Origin: an uncultured Alphaproteobacteria bacterium
GTDB taxonomy: Bacteria; Pseudomonadota; Alphaproteobacteria; HIMB59; GCA-002718135
Direction: 5' to 3'
NCBI GenBank assembly: GCA_902582755.1
Contig: CACHSZ010000001.1
Coordinates: 49,774 to 113,773 of the forward strand
DNA length: 64,000 nt
Numbering within the stretch: position 1 is the stretch's first letter; every line of letters begins with the position of its first letter. A program made the position numbers and the translations under genes. Under the pieces are notes generated by a model. The model had not been told where the DNA came from and searched no databases. It saw only the letters and a list, made by a program, of their open reading frames with translations. This document shows, piece by piece, positions 1 to 10,287 of the stretch.

Positions 1-406
1 CATTAAGTGAAAGTGTCCAAAATAATAATAAAAAAAGATCAGTACTAATTATAAAAGATGAAAAAGAAACAGCAGGTATAAATAAAAAAACTAAACTACC
101 CGCAAATGAATCTTTTTTATTTAGTCCAGAGTTAATTAACAGATTATAAATACTCCAAGCAATCAATAAATAAATAAACGATGGGAGAAGCTTTAATGAA
201 ACAAAACTACTACCCAAGATTTCTGTATAAACTCTTATTATCCATGACAAAAAAGGAGGTTTCGAAAAATAACCAAAGTTAATATCTTTAGACCATAACC
301 AATATTGTGCTTCATCACCAAATAAATTAAAAGTAGTAAAATTTAAGGCAACTATCTTTAATAAAACTAAAACAAGAACCGACGGCAGTAGAATTTTATT
401 TAACAT
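1..406 (-). CDS. Glycosyltransferase family 39 (ArnT/PMT-like) membrane protein, N-terminal part, truncated at window edge
   Basis: Own reverse-strand translation from ATG at 406: MLNKILLPSVLVLVLLKIVALNFTTFNLFGDEAQYWLWSKDINFGYFSKPPFLSW...; DEAQYW...GYFSKPP is typical of GT39. Absent from the ORF track because it runs off the window. Confidence 0.8.
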   Translation of the reverse strand, partial: MLNKILLPSVLVLVLLKIVALNFTTFNLFGDEAQYWLWSKDINFGYFSKPPFLSWIIRVYTEILGSSFVSLKLLPSFIYLLIAWSIYNLLINSGLNKKDSFAGSLVFLFIPAVSFSSFIISTDLFLLLFWTLSLN

Positions 407-1730
407 AATATTTTTTATACAATTCAAATAAAATTATATTTAAAATAACGATAAAAAAACCAGCAAAAAAAATGTCACTTAAAAAATGACCGCCAGCCAT
501 TATTCTAATAGAACCAAGTACAAAACCAAAAAAAATGCTTCCATAGAGAAAAATTATTTTTTTTGTAATTAAATACAGAATTATAATTGAAAACCCAACA
601 GAGGCATCACCTGAAACAAAAGAGCAATTACTTCCACAAACATTAGTAATTTCATACCACGGAGAAAAATTTTCTTTTCCACCTAATTCTAAAATATCTT
701 TTGGTCTAGCTCTGCCCCATAAATTTTTAAGTATCAGATTTACAAAAATTAACACTCCAATAATTTGAGAACTCCACAACAAAATTATTTCCTTGATAGA
801 AAATCTATAATTAAAAAAAATTTTATCAATTTTAATGAAACGCCCAACTATTGGTAATATTAAAATATAAATAAGTATCAGTGGTAACAAAATATCTCGA
901 AACAATATTGAGGTTAAATCAAAACTTTGTAAAGCAAACTGTGAATCTCCATAATAAAACAAATCTGAAATATACAAATCTAAGGATGGGCCAGAAGTCA
1001 CAAATACACAACTAAAAAATAAAATTAGAATATAATAAAAAATCTCAGAATTTTTTTCAGGAATCAAATTTGATAATTTGTATTTATTATATTTATTTTC
1101 TATTAAATTATTTAAAACTTTAAATAATATTAAAGCTAAAATTGCTCCAGCAACAATATCTGTAAAAAAATGTGCGCTTACAATAACTCGACTAAAAGCA
1201 ACAATTGAAGCTAAAAAATAAAAAAAATATTTTAATTTTGGAAGAACTGAAACCAAAATAAAGCAAACGATAAATATTGTAGAAGAGTGTCCAGAGGGGA
1301 AAGAATGAAAATTTGACTCCAAAGTAAAATATTTAAAACTAAAAACGTCTTCGAAATCAGCATGATTTGGTCTGGGCCTTCCCACTACATGTTTTATAAT
1401 TTGAGTAATTATCCCAACTGTCAAAATATAAACAAAGGAACAAATAAAAAAATTAGAAAGGTTTTTTGTTGATTTAGTTTTTATGATTTTAAGTTTGTTG
1501 TTTATATAAAAAATAACAAAACCTATTATTGTAATAGAAAAATACCAAGATGAACTCCCAAGTTTTGTTATTTCTATAAAAAATTCTTTTAGAAAAAACC
1601 CATTTACCCAATCACTTAAGTTTATAAAATATTTATAAAAAAAAAGATCTAAATTAAAAGAAGCAAAAATACTTAGTGTAATTAATACTAAAATAAGTAA
1701 TTCAAATTTGATGTTTTTAAAAATACTCAT
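396..1730 (-). CDS. Phosphatase PAP2 family protein with two tandem PAP2 domains
   Basis: First domain GRPRP...SFPSGHSS...SRVIVSAHFFTDI; second domain GRARP...NCSFVSGDASVGFS...RIMAGGHFLSDI; multiple TM segments. Confidence 0.85.
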   Translation of the reverse strand: MSIFKNIKFELLILVLITLSIFASFNLDLFFYKYFINLSDWVNGFFLKEFFIEITKLGSSSWYFSITIIGFVIFYINNKLKIIKTKSTKNLSNFFICSFVYILTVGIITQIIKHVVGRPRPNHADFEDVFSFKYFTLESNFHSFPSGHSSTIFIVCFILVSVLPKLKYFFYFLASIVAFSRVIVSAHFFTDIVAGAILALILFKVLNNLIENKYNKYKLSNLIPEKNSEIFYYILILFFSCVFVTSGPSLDLYISDLFYYGDSQFALQSFDLTSILFRDILLPLILIYILILPIVGRFIKIDKIFFNYRFSIKEIILLWSSQIIGVLIFVNLILKNLWGRARPKDILELGGKENFSPWYEITNVCGSNCSFVSGDASVGFSIIILYLITKKIIFLYGSIFFGFVLGSIRIMAGGHFLSDIFFAGFFIVILNIILFELYKKYYVK

Positions 1731-1759
1731 TTTACAACTATTAAAAAATTAAATGAGCT

Positions 1760-3073
1760 TTACAATATAAACTTTGATAAGTCCTGACTTTTAATAAGTT
1801 CTCCTAAGCTATTTTCAACATATTCTTTGTTAATTATTATTTCTGTAGGGCCTATATCTGACGCTGTATAACTAACCTCTTCAAGTAGTTTTTCCATCAC
1901 AGTATGGAGCCTTCTGGCGCCTATATTTTCTACGTTCTGATTTATCTCTGTAGATAGAGAGGCTATGGTATCAATTCCATCTTCTTCAAACTTCAAATCA
2001 ACCTTCTCTGTTCCAAGAAGTCCCTGATACTGCTTAATCAAGCTGTTTTGTGTTTCAGTAAGAATAAGCTTAAAATCTTTTTTACTAAGACTATCAAGCT
2101 CGACTCTAATTGGTAATCTACCTTGAAGTTCAGGAAGCATATCTGATGGTTTTGATAAATGAAATGCCCCGGATGCAATGAACAAAATATAATCTGTTTT
2201 TACTACACCATATTTTGTAGTAACCGCAGTTCCCTCAATAAGTGGTAATAAATCTCTTTGAACACCTTCTCTTGAAACATCTGCACCACTTCTATCAGCT
2301 CTTGAAGTAATTTTATCTATTTCATCAATAAAAACTATACCATTTTGCTCTACATCATCCAATGCTCTTGAGTTTATTTTATCTTTATCTAAAAGCTTAT
2401 CAGTTTCCTCGTTTAACAAATATGCATGAGAATCTTTGACACTCATTTTTTTCATTTTCTTTTGGTTGCCAAAACCTTTTCCAAACACATCACCTAAATT
2501 AATCATACCCATTTGAGAACCAGGCACACCAGGTATATCCATAGTTGGCAAACTGAAATTTGCATTAGCTGAAACTGGAATTTCAACTTCATTATCATTT
2601 AATTCACCTGACCTTAGTTTTTTCCTAAAATTATCTCGAGTAGCTGGCGTTGAGCTTTTAGAAACCAAAACATCTAAAATTCTTTCTTCTGCATTTTTTT
2701 CTGCTTTTGCCTTCACCTCTTGACCCATTTGTATTTTTGTTTTTGTAATACTAATTTCAACCAGGTCTCTTATTATTTGCTCAACATCTCTTCCAACATA
2801 TCCTACTTCTGTAAATTTAGTCGCCTCAACTTTTACAAAAGGTGCGTTTGCTAACTTAGCAAGTCTTCGTGAGATCTCTGTTTTGCCGCAACCTGTTGGA
2901 CCAACCATTAAAATATTTTTTGGTACAATTTCCTCTTTTAAAGAATCATCAAGTTGTTTTCTTCTCCATCTATTTCTTAAAGCAACTGCAACAGCTTTTT
3001 TTGCATTGTTCTGACCAATGATAAACTTATCTAATTCAGAAACAATTTCTCTTGGGCTAAAACTAGATTCCAT
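1760..3073 (-). CDS. hslU: HslU ATPase subunit of HslVU protease
   Basis: [16 protein letters not shown], Walker [19 protein letters not shown]; start placed at MESSFSPRE, just after the hslV stop. Confidence 0.95.
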   Translation of the reverse strand: MESSFSPREIVSELDKFIIGQNNAKKAVAVALRNRWRRKQLDDSLKEEIVPKNILMVGPTGCGKTEISRRLAKLANAPFVKVEATKFTEVGYVGRDVEQIIRDLVEISITKTKIQMGQEVKAKAEKNAEERILDVLVSKSSTPATRDNFRKKLRSGELNDNEVEIPVSANANFSLPTMDIPGVPGSQMGMINLGDVFGKGFGNQKKMKKMSVKDSHAYLLNEETDKLLDKDKINSRALDDVEQNGIVFIDEIDKITSRADRSGADVSREGVQRDLLPLIEGTAVTTKYGVVKTDYILFIASGAFHLSKPSDMLPELQGRLPIRVELDSLSKKDFKLILTETQNSLIKQYQGLLGTEKVDLKFEEDGIDTIASLSTEINQNVENIGARRLHTVMEKLLEEVSYTASDIGPTEIIINKEYVENSLGELIKSQDLSKFIL

Positions 3074-3074
3074 T

Positions 3075-3623
3075 CTACAGCTCAATAGTTTCTGAAATAA
3101 TATTATGGTTTGTATAAATACAAATATCTGCTGCTATATTAAGTGATTCTAAAGCAATTTCTTTTGCATTCATTTTTGTATTTTTCATCAATGCTTTAGC
3201 AGCACTATTTGCGTATGGGCCTCCGGAGCCTATAGCAAGTATGCCATCGTCAGATTCAATTACGTCACCAGTACCAGATAACAACAAACTTACATCCTTA
3301 TCAGCTACGATCATCATTGCTTCTAGTCTTCTTAGATATCTATCAGTTCTCCAATCTTTAGCTAATTCCACACAAGCTCTTTTAAGTTGGTTCTTATATT
3401 GATCTAACTTTCCCTCTAATCTTTCAAATAAAGCAAACGCATCTGCAGTTGATCCTGCAAAACCAGAGATAACAGTTTCATCGGCACCAAGCCTTCTAAT
3501 TTTTTTAACATTTGATTTCATTACGGTATTACCAAGACTAGCCTGACCATCACCCGCAATAACGACAAGATTATCTTTTCTAATTCCTACAATAGTTGTT
3601 GATTTAATAATGTTTTTTTCCAT
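3075..3623 (-). CDS. hslV: HslV peptidase subunit of HslVU protease
   Basis: [37 protein letters not shown], canonical HslV N-terminus preceded by a short extension. Confidence 0.95.
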   Translation of the reverse strand: MEKNIIKSTTIVGIRKDNLVVIAGDGQASLGNTVMKSNVKKIRRLGADETVISGFAGSTADAFALFERLEGKLDQYKNQLKRACVELAKDWRTDRYLRRLEAMMIVADKDVSLLLSGTGDVIESDDGILAIGSGGPYANSAAKALMKNTKMNAKEIALESLNIAADICIYTNHNIISETIEL

Positions 3624-3704
3624 TCATTGATAAGATGGCTATTTAATTATTTTTATCAAGTAATTTACCTAGAATAAATCATATTTCACTGATATTAGGC
3701 AAAA

Positions 3705-4292
3705 ATGCGAAAAGGTAAAGTTGAGAGAAACACTAAAGAAACTAAGATTAGTTGTGAAATTAACTTAGATGGCACTGGTCAATCTAAAATTTCAACAAAA
3801 ATTGGTTTTTTTGATCATATGTTGGAATTATTATCTCATCACAGCTTGATAGATATAGATTTAAAATGTGAAGGAGATACCAATGTTGATCTTCACCATT
3901 CAGTTGAAGATACGGCTTACGCAATTGCTTTAGCTATAAACAAGGCATTAGATGATAAGAAGGGAATAAACAGATATGGCTTTTCATATGTTCCAATGGA
4001 TGAGTGTTTATCAAGGTGTGTTATTGATTTAAGTGGAAGGCCTGAACTAGTGTGGAATGTTAATCTTGGTTTGAAAAAAATTGGTGAAATGGACACAGAG
4101 TTATTTCATGAATTTTTTAAAGCCTTTTCAAATGAATCTAAATGTAATTTACATATCGAAAACTTGTATGGAAAAAACAATCACCATATTATCGAATCAT
4201 GCTTTAAAGCATTTGCTAAAAGTTTAAGATTTGCTGTTGAAATAGATAACAGAAGAAAAGATAACATACCATCATCAAAAGGCACTCTTTAA
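3705..4292 (+). CDS. hisB: Imidazoleglycerol-phosphate dehydratase
   Basis: [24 protein letters not shown] motifs; his operon context. Confidence 0.95.
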   Translation: MRKGKVERNTKETKISCEINLDGTGQSKISTKIGFFDHMLELLSHHSLIDIDLKCEGDTNVDLHHSVEDTAYAIALAINKALDDKKGINRYGFSYVPMDECLSRCVIDLSGRPELVWNVNLGLKKIGEMDTELFHEFFKAFSNESKCNLHIENLYGKNNHHIIESCFKAFAKSLRFAVEIDNRRKDNIPSSKGTL

Positions 4293-4298
4293 TTTTTA

Positions 4299-4928
4299 AT
4301 GAAAAAAATCACTATTGTCGATTACGGCTCAGGCAATGTTTTGTCTGCACAAAAATCTTTTATTAAAATAGCAAAAGATAATAATATTGAGGTTGAAGTT
4401 TTAATTTCAAAAAAACTAAACGATGTAAAAAACTCAACCCACATTGTATTACCAGGCCAAGGAGCCTTTTCTACATGCATGAATGGTTTAAAAAAAACAG
4501 ATGGATTGATTGATGAGCTTTCTGAGTTTGCATTAATAAAAAAGAAACCATTTTTGGGGATATGTGTTGGCATGCAAATGTTAGCTAAGATGAGTGAAGA
4601 AAATGGAGATCATGAAGGCTTAGGTTGGATAGACGGCCAAATTAAATTATTGCCAGGAGATAATTTAAAACTTCCTCATATGGGATGGAACTTGGCAACA
4701 CCAACAAATTCGAAATACAATAACTTAATCTCAATTAAAAATGACTATTATTTCGTTCACTCATATTATTTCGATTGTACCAATAAGGACAATATTTTGG
4801 CAGAAACTAAGTATGGAACAAATTTTGCTTCAATAGTTGGAAAAGAAAATATATACGGCGTTCAGTTTCATCCTGAAAAAAGTTCCTCCCAAGGATTAAA
4901 CTTACTAAAAGAATTTATTGGAGTATGA
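4299..4928 (+). CDS. hisH: Imidazole glycerol phosphate synthase glutamine amidotransferase subunit
   Basis: DYGSGN, GICVGMQ, GVQFHPEKS; operon context. Confidence 0.95.
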   Translation: MKKITIVDYGSGNVLSAQKSFIKIAKDNNIEVEVLISKKLNDVKNSTHIVLPGQGAFSTCMNGLKKTDGLIDELSEFALIKKKPFLGICVGMQMLAKMSEENGDHEGLGWIDGQIKLLPGDNLKLPHMGWNLATPTNSKYNNLISIKNDYYFVHSYYFDCTNKDNILAETKYGTNFASIVGKENIYGVQFHPEKSSSQGLNLLKEFIGV

Positions 4929-5467
4929 ACATGTCTACACAACTAAAAGAAAAAATTAATATTTCAGTTGATAATATTGAAATACTTACAGATGTAGATT
5001 TAGCAGATCTTTGTAATATCACTGAACAAGCAATTAATGCTGGAGGAGGTTTTGGTTGGTTAAGAGTTCCTACAAGAGATATTTTAATAGATTACTGGAC
5101 AAAAAGAACCAATGATAAATATATTAAACTTATTGTTGGAAGACTAAATGGGGTTATAGCCGGAACCCTTCAACTTGCATATGAGGCACCTAATATTGAG
5201 TCTAGGAAAAATATTGCACGTATAAGAAGACAATTCGTTGCTCCATGGGCTCGAGGCTATGGTTTGGCTAAAACAATGATTGATCATACTGAACAAATTG
5301 CAAAAGAAGACAATATTAAATCTTTACAGTTAGCTGTAAGAGAAACCCAAGACGCAGCAATAAAACTATTTACTGGTAAAAATTATACAAAGTGGGGAGA
5401 AAACCCATATTATGCTTATATTAATGGTAGCTTTATTAAAGGTTATTATTACTATAAAAATCTCTAG
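4925..5467 (+). CDS. GNAT family N-acetyltransferase
   Basis: GNAT-like fold pattern (IRRQFVAPWARGYGLAKTMIDHTEQIAKEDNIKSLQLAVRETQDAAIKLFTGKNYTKWG); overlaps hisH and hisA. Confidence 0.75.
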   Translation: MNMSTQLKEKINISVDNIEILTDVDLADLCNITEQAINAGGGFGWLRVPTRDILIDYWTKRTNDKYIKLIVGRLNGVIAGTLQLAYEAPNIESRKNIARIRRQFVAPWARGYGLAKTMIDHTEQIAKEDNIKSLQLAVRETQDAAIKLFTGKNYTKWGENPYYAYINGSFIKGYYYYKNL

Positions 5468-6207
5468 TGCAAATTATACCAGCTATTGATTTAAAAGATA
5501 ATAAATGTGTTAGACTATCTAAAGGTAAAGATAACTCCAGCGTAATTTACAACGAAGATCCAGCAAAACAAGCAATCTACTTTGAACAAATTGGTTGTAA
5601 AAAATTACATCTGATAGACCTAGACGCTGCATTTGGTAGATCAAATGTTAATTTTGAAACAATAAAGAAAATTAGAAAATCAATTTCAATACCAATACAA
5701 TTAGGTGGTGGGGTTAGAAATTTAGATTTAGCAAAAAAATATTTTGAGGTTGGAATAAATAATCTGATCATAGGGTCAATGTCTGTTGAAAAACCAAATG
5801 AAGTAATAATTTTATCAAATCAGTATTCAGACAAAGTATATATATCATTAGATATTCTTGAAGATAGTGTAATGATAAAAGGGTGGGATGAAAATTCAGG
5901 AAAGAAAATACAAGATATCCTTGATATTTATACTAGTTCAAAAATTAAAGGATATATAATTACAGATATTCAAAATGATGGAATGTTAAAAGGTTTAAAT
6001 TTAGATTTTGTTAAAAATTTTCTAAAAAAAATTAACCTAATCAAGAATTTTAATAAAAAAATTATCATTGCGGGTGGTTTAACAAACTACTCTGATTTAA
6101 TAAATCTAAAAAAGCTTAGTCCAAAAAATATTGAAGGAATAATTTCAGGTAAATCTTTTTATGAAGGAAAGATTGATTTAGTAGAAGCGCAAAAAATTCT
6201 AAACTAA
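5467..6207 (+). CDS. hisA: HisA phosphoribosylformimino-5-aminoimidazole carboxamide ribotide isomerase
   Basis: [38 protein letters not shown] start overlapping the GNAT stop. Confidence 0.93.
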   Translation: MQIIPAIDLKDNKCVRLSKGKDNSSVIYNEDPAKQAIYFEQIGCKKLHLIDLDAAFGRSNVNFETIKKIRKSISIPIQLGGGVRNLDLAKKYFEVGINNLIIGSMSVEKPNEVIILSNQYSDKVYISLDILEDSVMIKGWDENSGKKIQDILDIYTSSKIKGYIITDIQNDGMLKGLNLDFVKNFLKKINLIKNFNKKIIIAGGLTNYSDLINLKKLSPKNIEGIISGKSFYEGKIDLVEAQKILN

Positions 6208-6208
6208 A

Positions 6209-6964
6209 ATGGTAAAAACAAGAATTATCCCATGCTTAGATGTTAAAGATGGAAGAGTAGTAAAAGGAATAAATTTTTTAAATTTAATTGATGCAGGAGA
6301 CCCTGTCGAACAAGCAAAACATTATTCTGATAATGGAGCTGATGAAATATGCTTCTTAGATATTAGTGCATCACTAGAAAATAGAGATACTATGGTAAAT
6401 GTAGTCGAAAAGACAGCAAATGAAGTTTTTATTCCTTTAACAGTTGGCGGCGGTATTTCATCAATAGAAAATATACATGCACTACTTAAGGCTGGCGCTG
6501 ACAAAGTGTCTATAAATTCTGCAGCAATTAAAAATCCTAATATTATTAAAGAAGCCTCAGAGTATTTTGGAAATCAATGCATCGTTGTGGCTGTTGATGC
6601 CAAAAAATATAATAATGATTGGTTTGTTTATTCTCATGGTGGAACAAAAAAAACAGATTTACTAGCATTAAATTGGATTGAAAAAGTTCAAAATCTTGGT
6701 GCTGGTGAAATTCTTTTAACATCTATGGATAGAGATGGTACGAAATCAGGTTTTGATAATGATTTACTAAGTAAAGTATCAGAGTTTTTAAAGATACCAG
6801 TTATAGCTAGTGGAGGGGTTGGCACTTTAGATCATTTTTATGAAGGTGTAATTAAAGGCAAGGCTGATGCATTATTAGCAGCCTCAGTCTTTCATTTTAA
6901 TGAAATTAGCATTAAAGAAGTAAAGAAATACCTAAGGGGTAAGAATATAAATATAAGAGATTAA
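6209..6964 (+). CDS. hisF: Imidazole glycerol phosphate synthase cyclase subunit
   Basis: [43 protein letters not shown]. Confidence 0.96.
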   Translation: MVKTRIIPCLDVKDGRVVKGINFLNLIDAGDPVEQAKHYSDNGADEICFLDISASLENRDTMVNVVEKTANEVFIPLTVGGGISSIENIHALLKAGADKVSINSAAIKNPNIIKEASEYFGNQCIVVAVDAKKYNNDWFVYSHGGTKKTDLLALNWIEKVQNLGAGEILLTSMDRDGTKSGFDNDLLSKVSEFLKIPVIASGGVGTLDHFYEGVIKGKADALLAASVFHFNEISIKEVKKYLRGKNINIRD

Positions 6965-6969
6965 ACTTT

Positions 6970-7242
6970 ATGAAAATTGAGGACTTAAATGAAATTATAA
7001 ATGAAAGAGTAAAAACTGGAAAAAAAAGCTCATATACAAATAAGTTATTAAAGTTAGGTCCAAAAAAAATAGCTCAAAAGTTTGGGGAGGAGGCCTCCGA
7101 GTTAATAATTGATTTTTTAAAAGGTTCAAAAAAAAGAACAACCGAAGAAGCTGTAGATGTAATTTACCATCTCCTTGTATTACTGAAGTCAAAAAAAATT
7201 ACCATGAATGATATTCATAAAGAGTTAAATAAAAGAAGATAA
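6970..7242 (+). CDS. hisE: Phosphoribosyl-ATP diphosphatase
   Basis: KKIAQKFGEEASELIIDFLKG...EEAVDVIYHLLVLL; follows hisF. Confidence 0.93.
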   Translation: MKIEDLNEIINERVKTGKKSSYTNKLLKLGPKKIAQKFGEEASELIIDFLKGSKKRTTEEAVDVIYHLLVLLKSKKITMNDIHKELNKRR

Positions 7243-7247
7243 TTACA

Positions 7248-7598
7248 ATGTATGATGAAAACAATATTTTTGCGAAAATTTTAAGAAAAGAAATTCCATG
7301 TGATAAAGTTTATGAAGATGAGTTCAGCCTATTTTTTAAAGACATCAATCCTCAAGCTAAAATTCATATTTTAGGGATTCCAAAGTTTCCATGCACTAGT
7401 TTTTCAGATTTTTTGAAGAATGCAGATAACGAAAGTATTTCATTTTTTTTTAAAAGTGTTCAGATTGTTATAAATCAACTAAATATAGAAGAAAGTGGGT
7501 ATAGATTAATTACAAACTCAGGTGAAGATGGTGGACAAGAAGTACCTCATTTTCACATTCATATCTTAGCTGGTGAAAAGATCGGAGCACTAAGGTAA
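7248..7598 (+). CDS. HIT domain protein (HinT-like)
   Basis: NNIFAKILRKEIPCDKVYED...GQEVPHFHIHILAGEKI (HxHxH histidine triad). Confidence 0.93.
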   Translation: MYDENNIFAKILRKEIPCDKVYEDEFSLFFKDINPQAKIHILGIPKFPCTSFSDFLKNADNESISFFFKSVQIVINQLNIEESGYRLITNSGEDGGQEVPHFHIHILAGEKIGALR

Positions 7599-7599
7599 A

Positions 7600-8208
7600 C
7601 TAATCTTTTTCTTTAATTATAACGTAGTTTACAATCTCGCTTACACCTTTTATATTTTTTAGAGCACTTATCATATCAGATAAAAGATCTGGTCTGGAAG
7701 ATATACCTGCAACATAGATCTTACCTTGTATTGTTTCAAAGTTGAAAGTTACAGATTTTAAACCAACAACTTTTGCTGCTACTGCTCTTGCTTGAGTGTT
7801 AATCCATAAGTCACTTGCATAGTCTTTTAATGTAGATCTATTTCCAATCTCTACTTCATTAATAATCTCTTTAACTCCTTCAACTTCCCAAACTAATCGC
7901 ACAGCATCAATTCTTAGTTCTTGGTTTTCAACAAGTCCAGTTAACAATATCCTTCCCTCAAGAACACTTGTATTAATATTGACAAAAAGATTATCACCTG
8001 CGTTTAGAAATTTTGCTGCAATGTTTACTTTAATAGTAGCATCATCAATTACAACACCAAGCGATCTTTCTCCTTCCGCAACAACTAATGCGCCACTTCC
8101 ACCAGTTGCTAAAATATTTGTTGGTGAACATCCAAAATTTATAAATGCTAAGGTAAATAGAATTGAAGCTATTATAATATTTTTTATTTTTTTAGTTGCA
8201 GTAACCAC
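7600..8208 (-). CDS. BON-domain lipoprotein (DolP/OsmY-like)
   Basis: Lipobox-like INFGCS and two BON-like segments; located next to rsmI as in the E. coli yraL-yraP neighbourhood. Confidence 0.8.
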   Translation of the reverse strand: MVTATKKIKNIIIASILFTLAFINFGCSPTNILATGGSGALVVAEGERSLGVVIDDATIKVNIAAKFLNAGDNLFVNINTSVLEGRILLTGLVENQELRIDAVRLVWEVEGVKEIINEVEIGNRSTLKDYASDLWINTQARAVAAKVVGLKSVTFNFETIQGKIYVAGISSRPDLLSDMISALKNIKGVSEIVNYVIIKEKD

Positions 8209-9035
8209 TTATAGATTTTATTTTTATTTATTCTGGTAAATTTATGTACTATTTCTACGATGTCGGTCAAAGAAAATTTTTTAGCCATTTTTTTTAACTC
8301 ATCTTTATACAAATTAATATCGTCAAAATGTTGATTTTTTAAAGTATCTCTATCAATAACCGCAACAAATTCACCTTTTATATTTTCTTTATTTTGTAGT
8401 ATATTTTTTTTTACCGTATTAGAATTCCCCCTAAAAACAAACTCATTTACTTTTGTAAGTTCTTTACAAATTGAAATTGCCCTATCTGGCATAATATTTT
8501 CTAAACAATCTAAAAAAACAATTAATTTATGACTTGAAACAAAAAATACGCATGTTCTTTTTTCCTGCAATATACTTTTGATAAGATCTTCTATCTTCTT
8601 TTTCGACTTTGGCACAAAACCAAAAAAAGCAAATTCTGACAACGGCATTCCTGATAGCTGTAAGCTAGATATAATTGACGATGGCCCAGGTATAGATGTA
8701 ACTCTAATGTTTTTCTCAATACAATGTTGTACTAAATTAAAGCCTGGATCAGAAATAAGCGGCGACCCCGCATCAGAAATTAGAACGCATTTTTTACTTT
8801 TCAACAAACTATCAATCTGATTTATAACTTTATGTTCATTATAATCATGTAAGGCTATTAATTTCTTTTTAATGCCTAATTTATTTAGTAATTTAAGTGA
8901 ATGTTTTGGATTTTCACAAATAATAACATCACATTCTCTAATAATATTTACGGCCCGAAAAGTTATGTCATCTAAATTACCAATAGGGGTTGCTACAATT
9001 GAAAGACCATTAATAATATTTTTCATTTTGTTCAT
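8184..9035 (-). CDS. rsmI: 16S rRNA (cytidine(1402)-2'-O)-methyltransferase
   Basis: GLSIVATPIGNLDDITFRAV, VLISDAGSPLISDPGF; start placed at MNKMKN rather than the longer track ORF. Confidence 0.93.
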   Translation of the reverse strand: MNKMKNIINGLSIVATPIGNLDDITFRAVNIIRECDVIICENPKHSLKLLNKLGIKKKLIALHDYNEHKVINQIDSLLKSKKCVLISDAGSPLISDPGFNLVQHCIEKNIRVTSIPGPSSIISSLQLSGMPLSEFAFFGFVPKSKKKIEDLIKSILQEKRTCVFFVSSHKLIVFLDCLENIMPDRAISICKELTKVNEFVFRGNSNTVKKNILQNKENIKGEFVAVIDRDTLKNQHFDDINLYKDELKKMAKKFSLTDIVEIVHKFTRINKNKIYKWLLQLKK

Positions 9036-10287
9036 ATTTATATTTATAATATCATGTACTCCAGTAAATTTATCTAAACAAGCTACAAAAACCACTAAAG
9101 AAAATACTAATTACGAAAAACCAGTTATTACTAAAAATAAAGAGATTGAGAATAAAGAGAATAAAAAAAATACAGATGATAACAGTATAAAAAATGTTGA
9201 ATTAAATAAAACAGTAATTGCTTTATTCGCTAAAGATGATGATACTAAAATAACTAAGCAATTCTTAAATACTTTTAGTTTAGCAATATATAACTTAGAA
9301 GCAAAAGATATTAATTTACAGATAGAATTTTTTGAAACTGATAAAGATCTAAAAAATATTGTAGAAGCAAATCTGTCACCAGGGAGAGTATTTCTAGGGC
9401 CGATCCAATCAAAGTATACAAAAATATTAAACAATTATTGTAATTATAAAGTTGTTTTCTTTTCATTTTCCTCACAATCTTCTCTTGCAAAAGATTGTAT
9501 TTATTTATTGAATTTTTTCCCTAAAAATGAACTCTCACAACTTCTTTTGTATTTAAGTGATGGTGCTAAAGTAGCCCTGCTTTACCCTGAAAATGAATAT
9601 GGATATTTAATTAATAGTTTTATTGATAGTTTAATTTTTGAAAGTCCTGCTATTTTAGTTAATAGATCTTCATATAAAGACGATTTATCAAACGTAAGAG
9701 AATCAATAAAAGAATTAGGTAAATATGAGTTAAGAAAATATGAATTAAACAGACAAAAACAAATTTTATCTTCTAAAAAAGATGAAAAATCAAAAAAAAG
9801 ACTAAAAAAACTAGAAAAATTTAGAACAACGAGTGACTATGATTTTACACACATACTAATAGCTGATTATGGTTTGAATTTATTACAGGTCGCACCCCTT
9901 CTTCCTTATTACGACATAGATCCAAATATTGTTCAGTTTATGGGTACTGGAGTAATAGATGATAAAACTTTTTTTTATGAACCTTCATTGCAAGGAGCGA
10001 TATTTCCAGGAATCCCTGAAGCAAGACGAATAAACTTAATTAATGATTACATAGATATTTATGAGGAAGAATTTTTAAGAATATCAACATTACCCTACGA
10101 TTTAGTTGGTTTAATAAATTTCATTTATACAAAAGAATACAAACTTGGAGAAGTGATAAAATTACTAAACAATCCAAATAAAAGATTCTATGGTGTTGAT
10201 GGAAATTTTTATTTTAAAAATAATGTAATTGAAAGAGATCTCGACATATTAAAAATAAATAATGGTAATTCTTTTTTAATTAATTAG
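8965..10287 (+). CDS. LpoA/LppC-like penicillin-binding protein activator lipoprotein
   Basis: Signal peptide and lipobox MSSKLPIGVATIERPLIIFFILFIFIFIISC; periplasmic-binding-like body with VFLGPIQSKYTKIL; located next to rsmI. Start inferred. Confidence 0.7.
   Translation: MSSKLPIGVATIERPLIIFFILFIFIFIISCTPVNLSKQATKTTKENTNYEKPVITKNKEIENKENKKNTDDNSIKNVELNKTVIALFAKDDDTKITKQFLNTFSLAIYNLEAKDINLQIEFFETDKDLKNIVEANLSPGRVFLGPIQSKYTKILNNYCNYKVVFFSFSSQSSLAKDCIYLLNFFPKNELSQLLLYLSDGAKVALLYPENEYGYLINSFIDSLIFESPAILVNRSSYKDDLSNVRESIKELGKYELRKYELNRQKQILSSKKDEKSKKRLKKLEKFRTTSDYDFTHILIADYGLNLLQVAPLLPYYDIDPNIVQFMGTGVIDDKTFFYEPSLQGAIFPGIPEARRINLINDYIDIYEEEFLRISTLPYDLVGLINFIYTKEYKLGEVIKLLNNPNKRFYGVDGNFYFKNNVIERDLDILKINNGNSFLIN

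Noticed and set aside
3075-3623. HslV N-terminal extension (MEKNIIKS) before the TTI motif as an anomaly
   Set aside because: Short N-terminal extensions before the catalytic Thr occur in other alphaproteobacterial HslV proteins; not unusual enough.
9760-9830. Lys-rich A-tract considered as a repeat element or slippage site
   Set aside because: Within an intact lipoprotein reading frame and explained by AT-biased Lys codons; no frame break.
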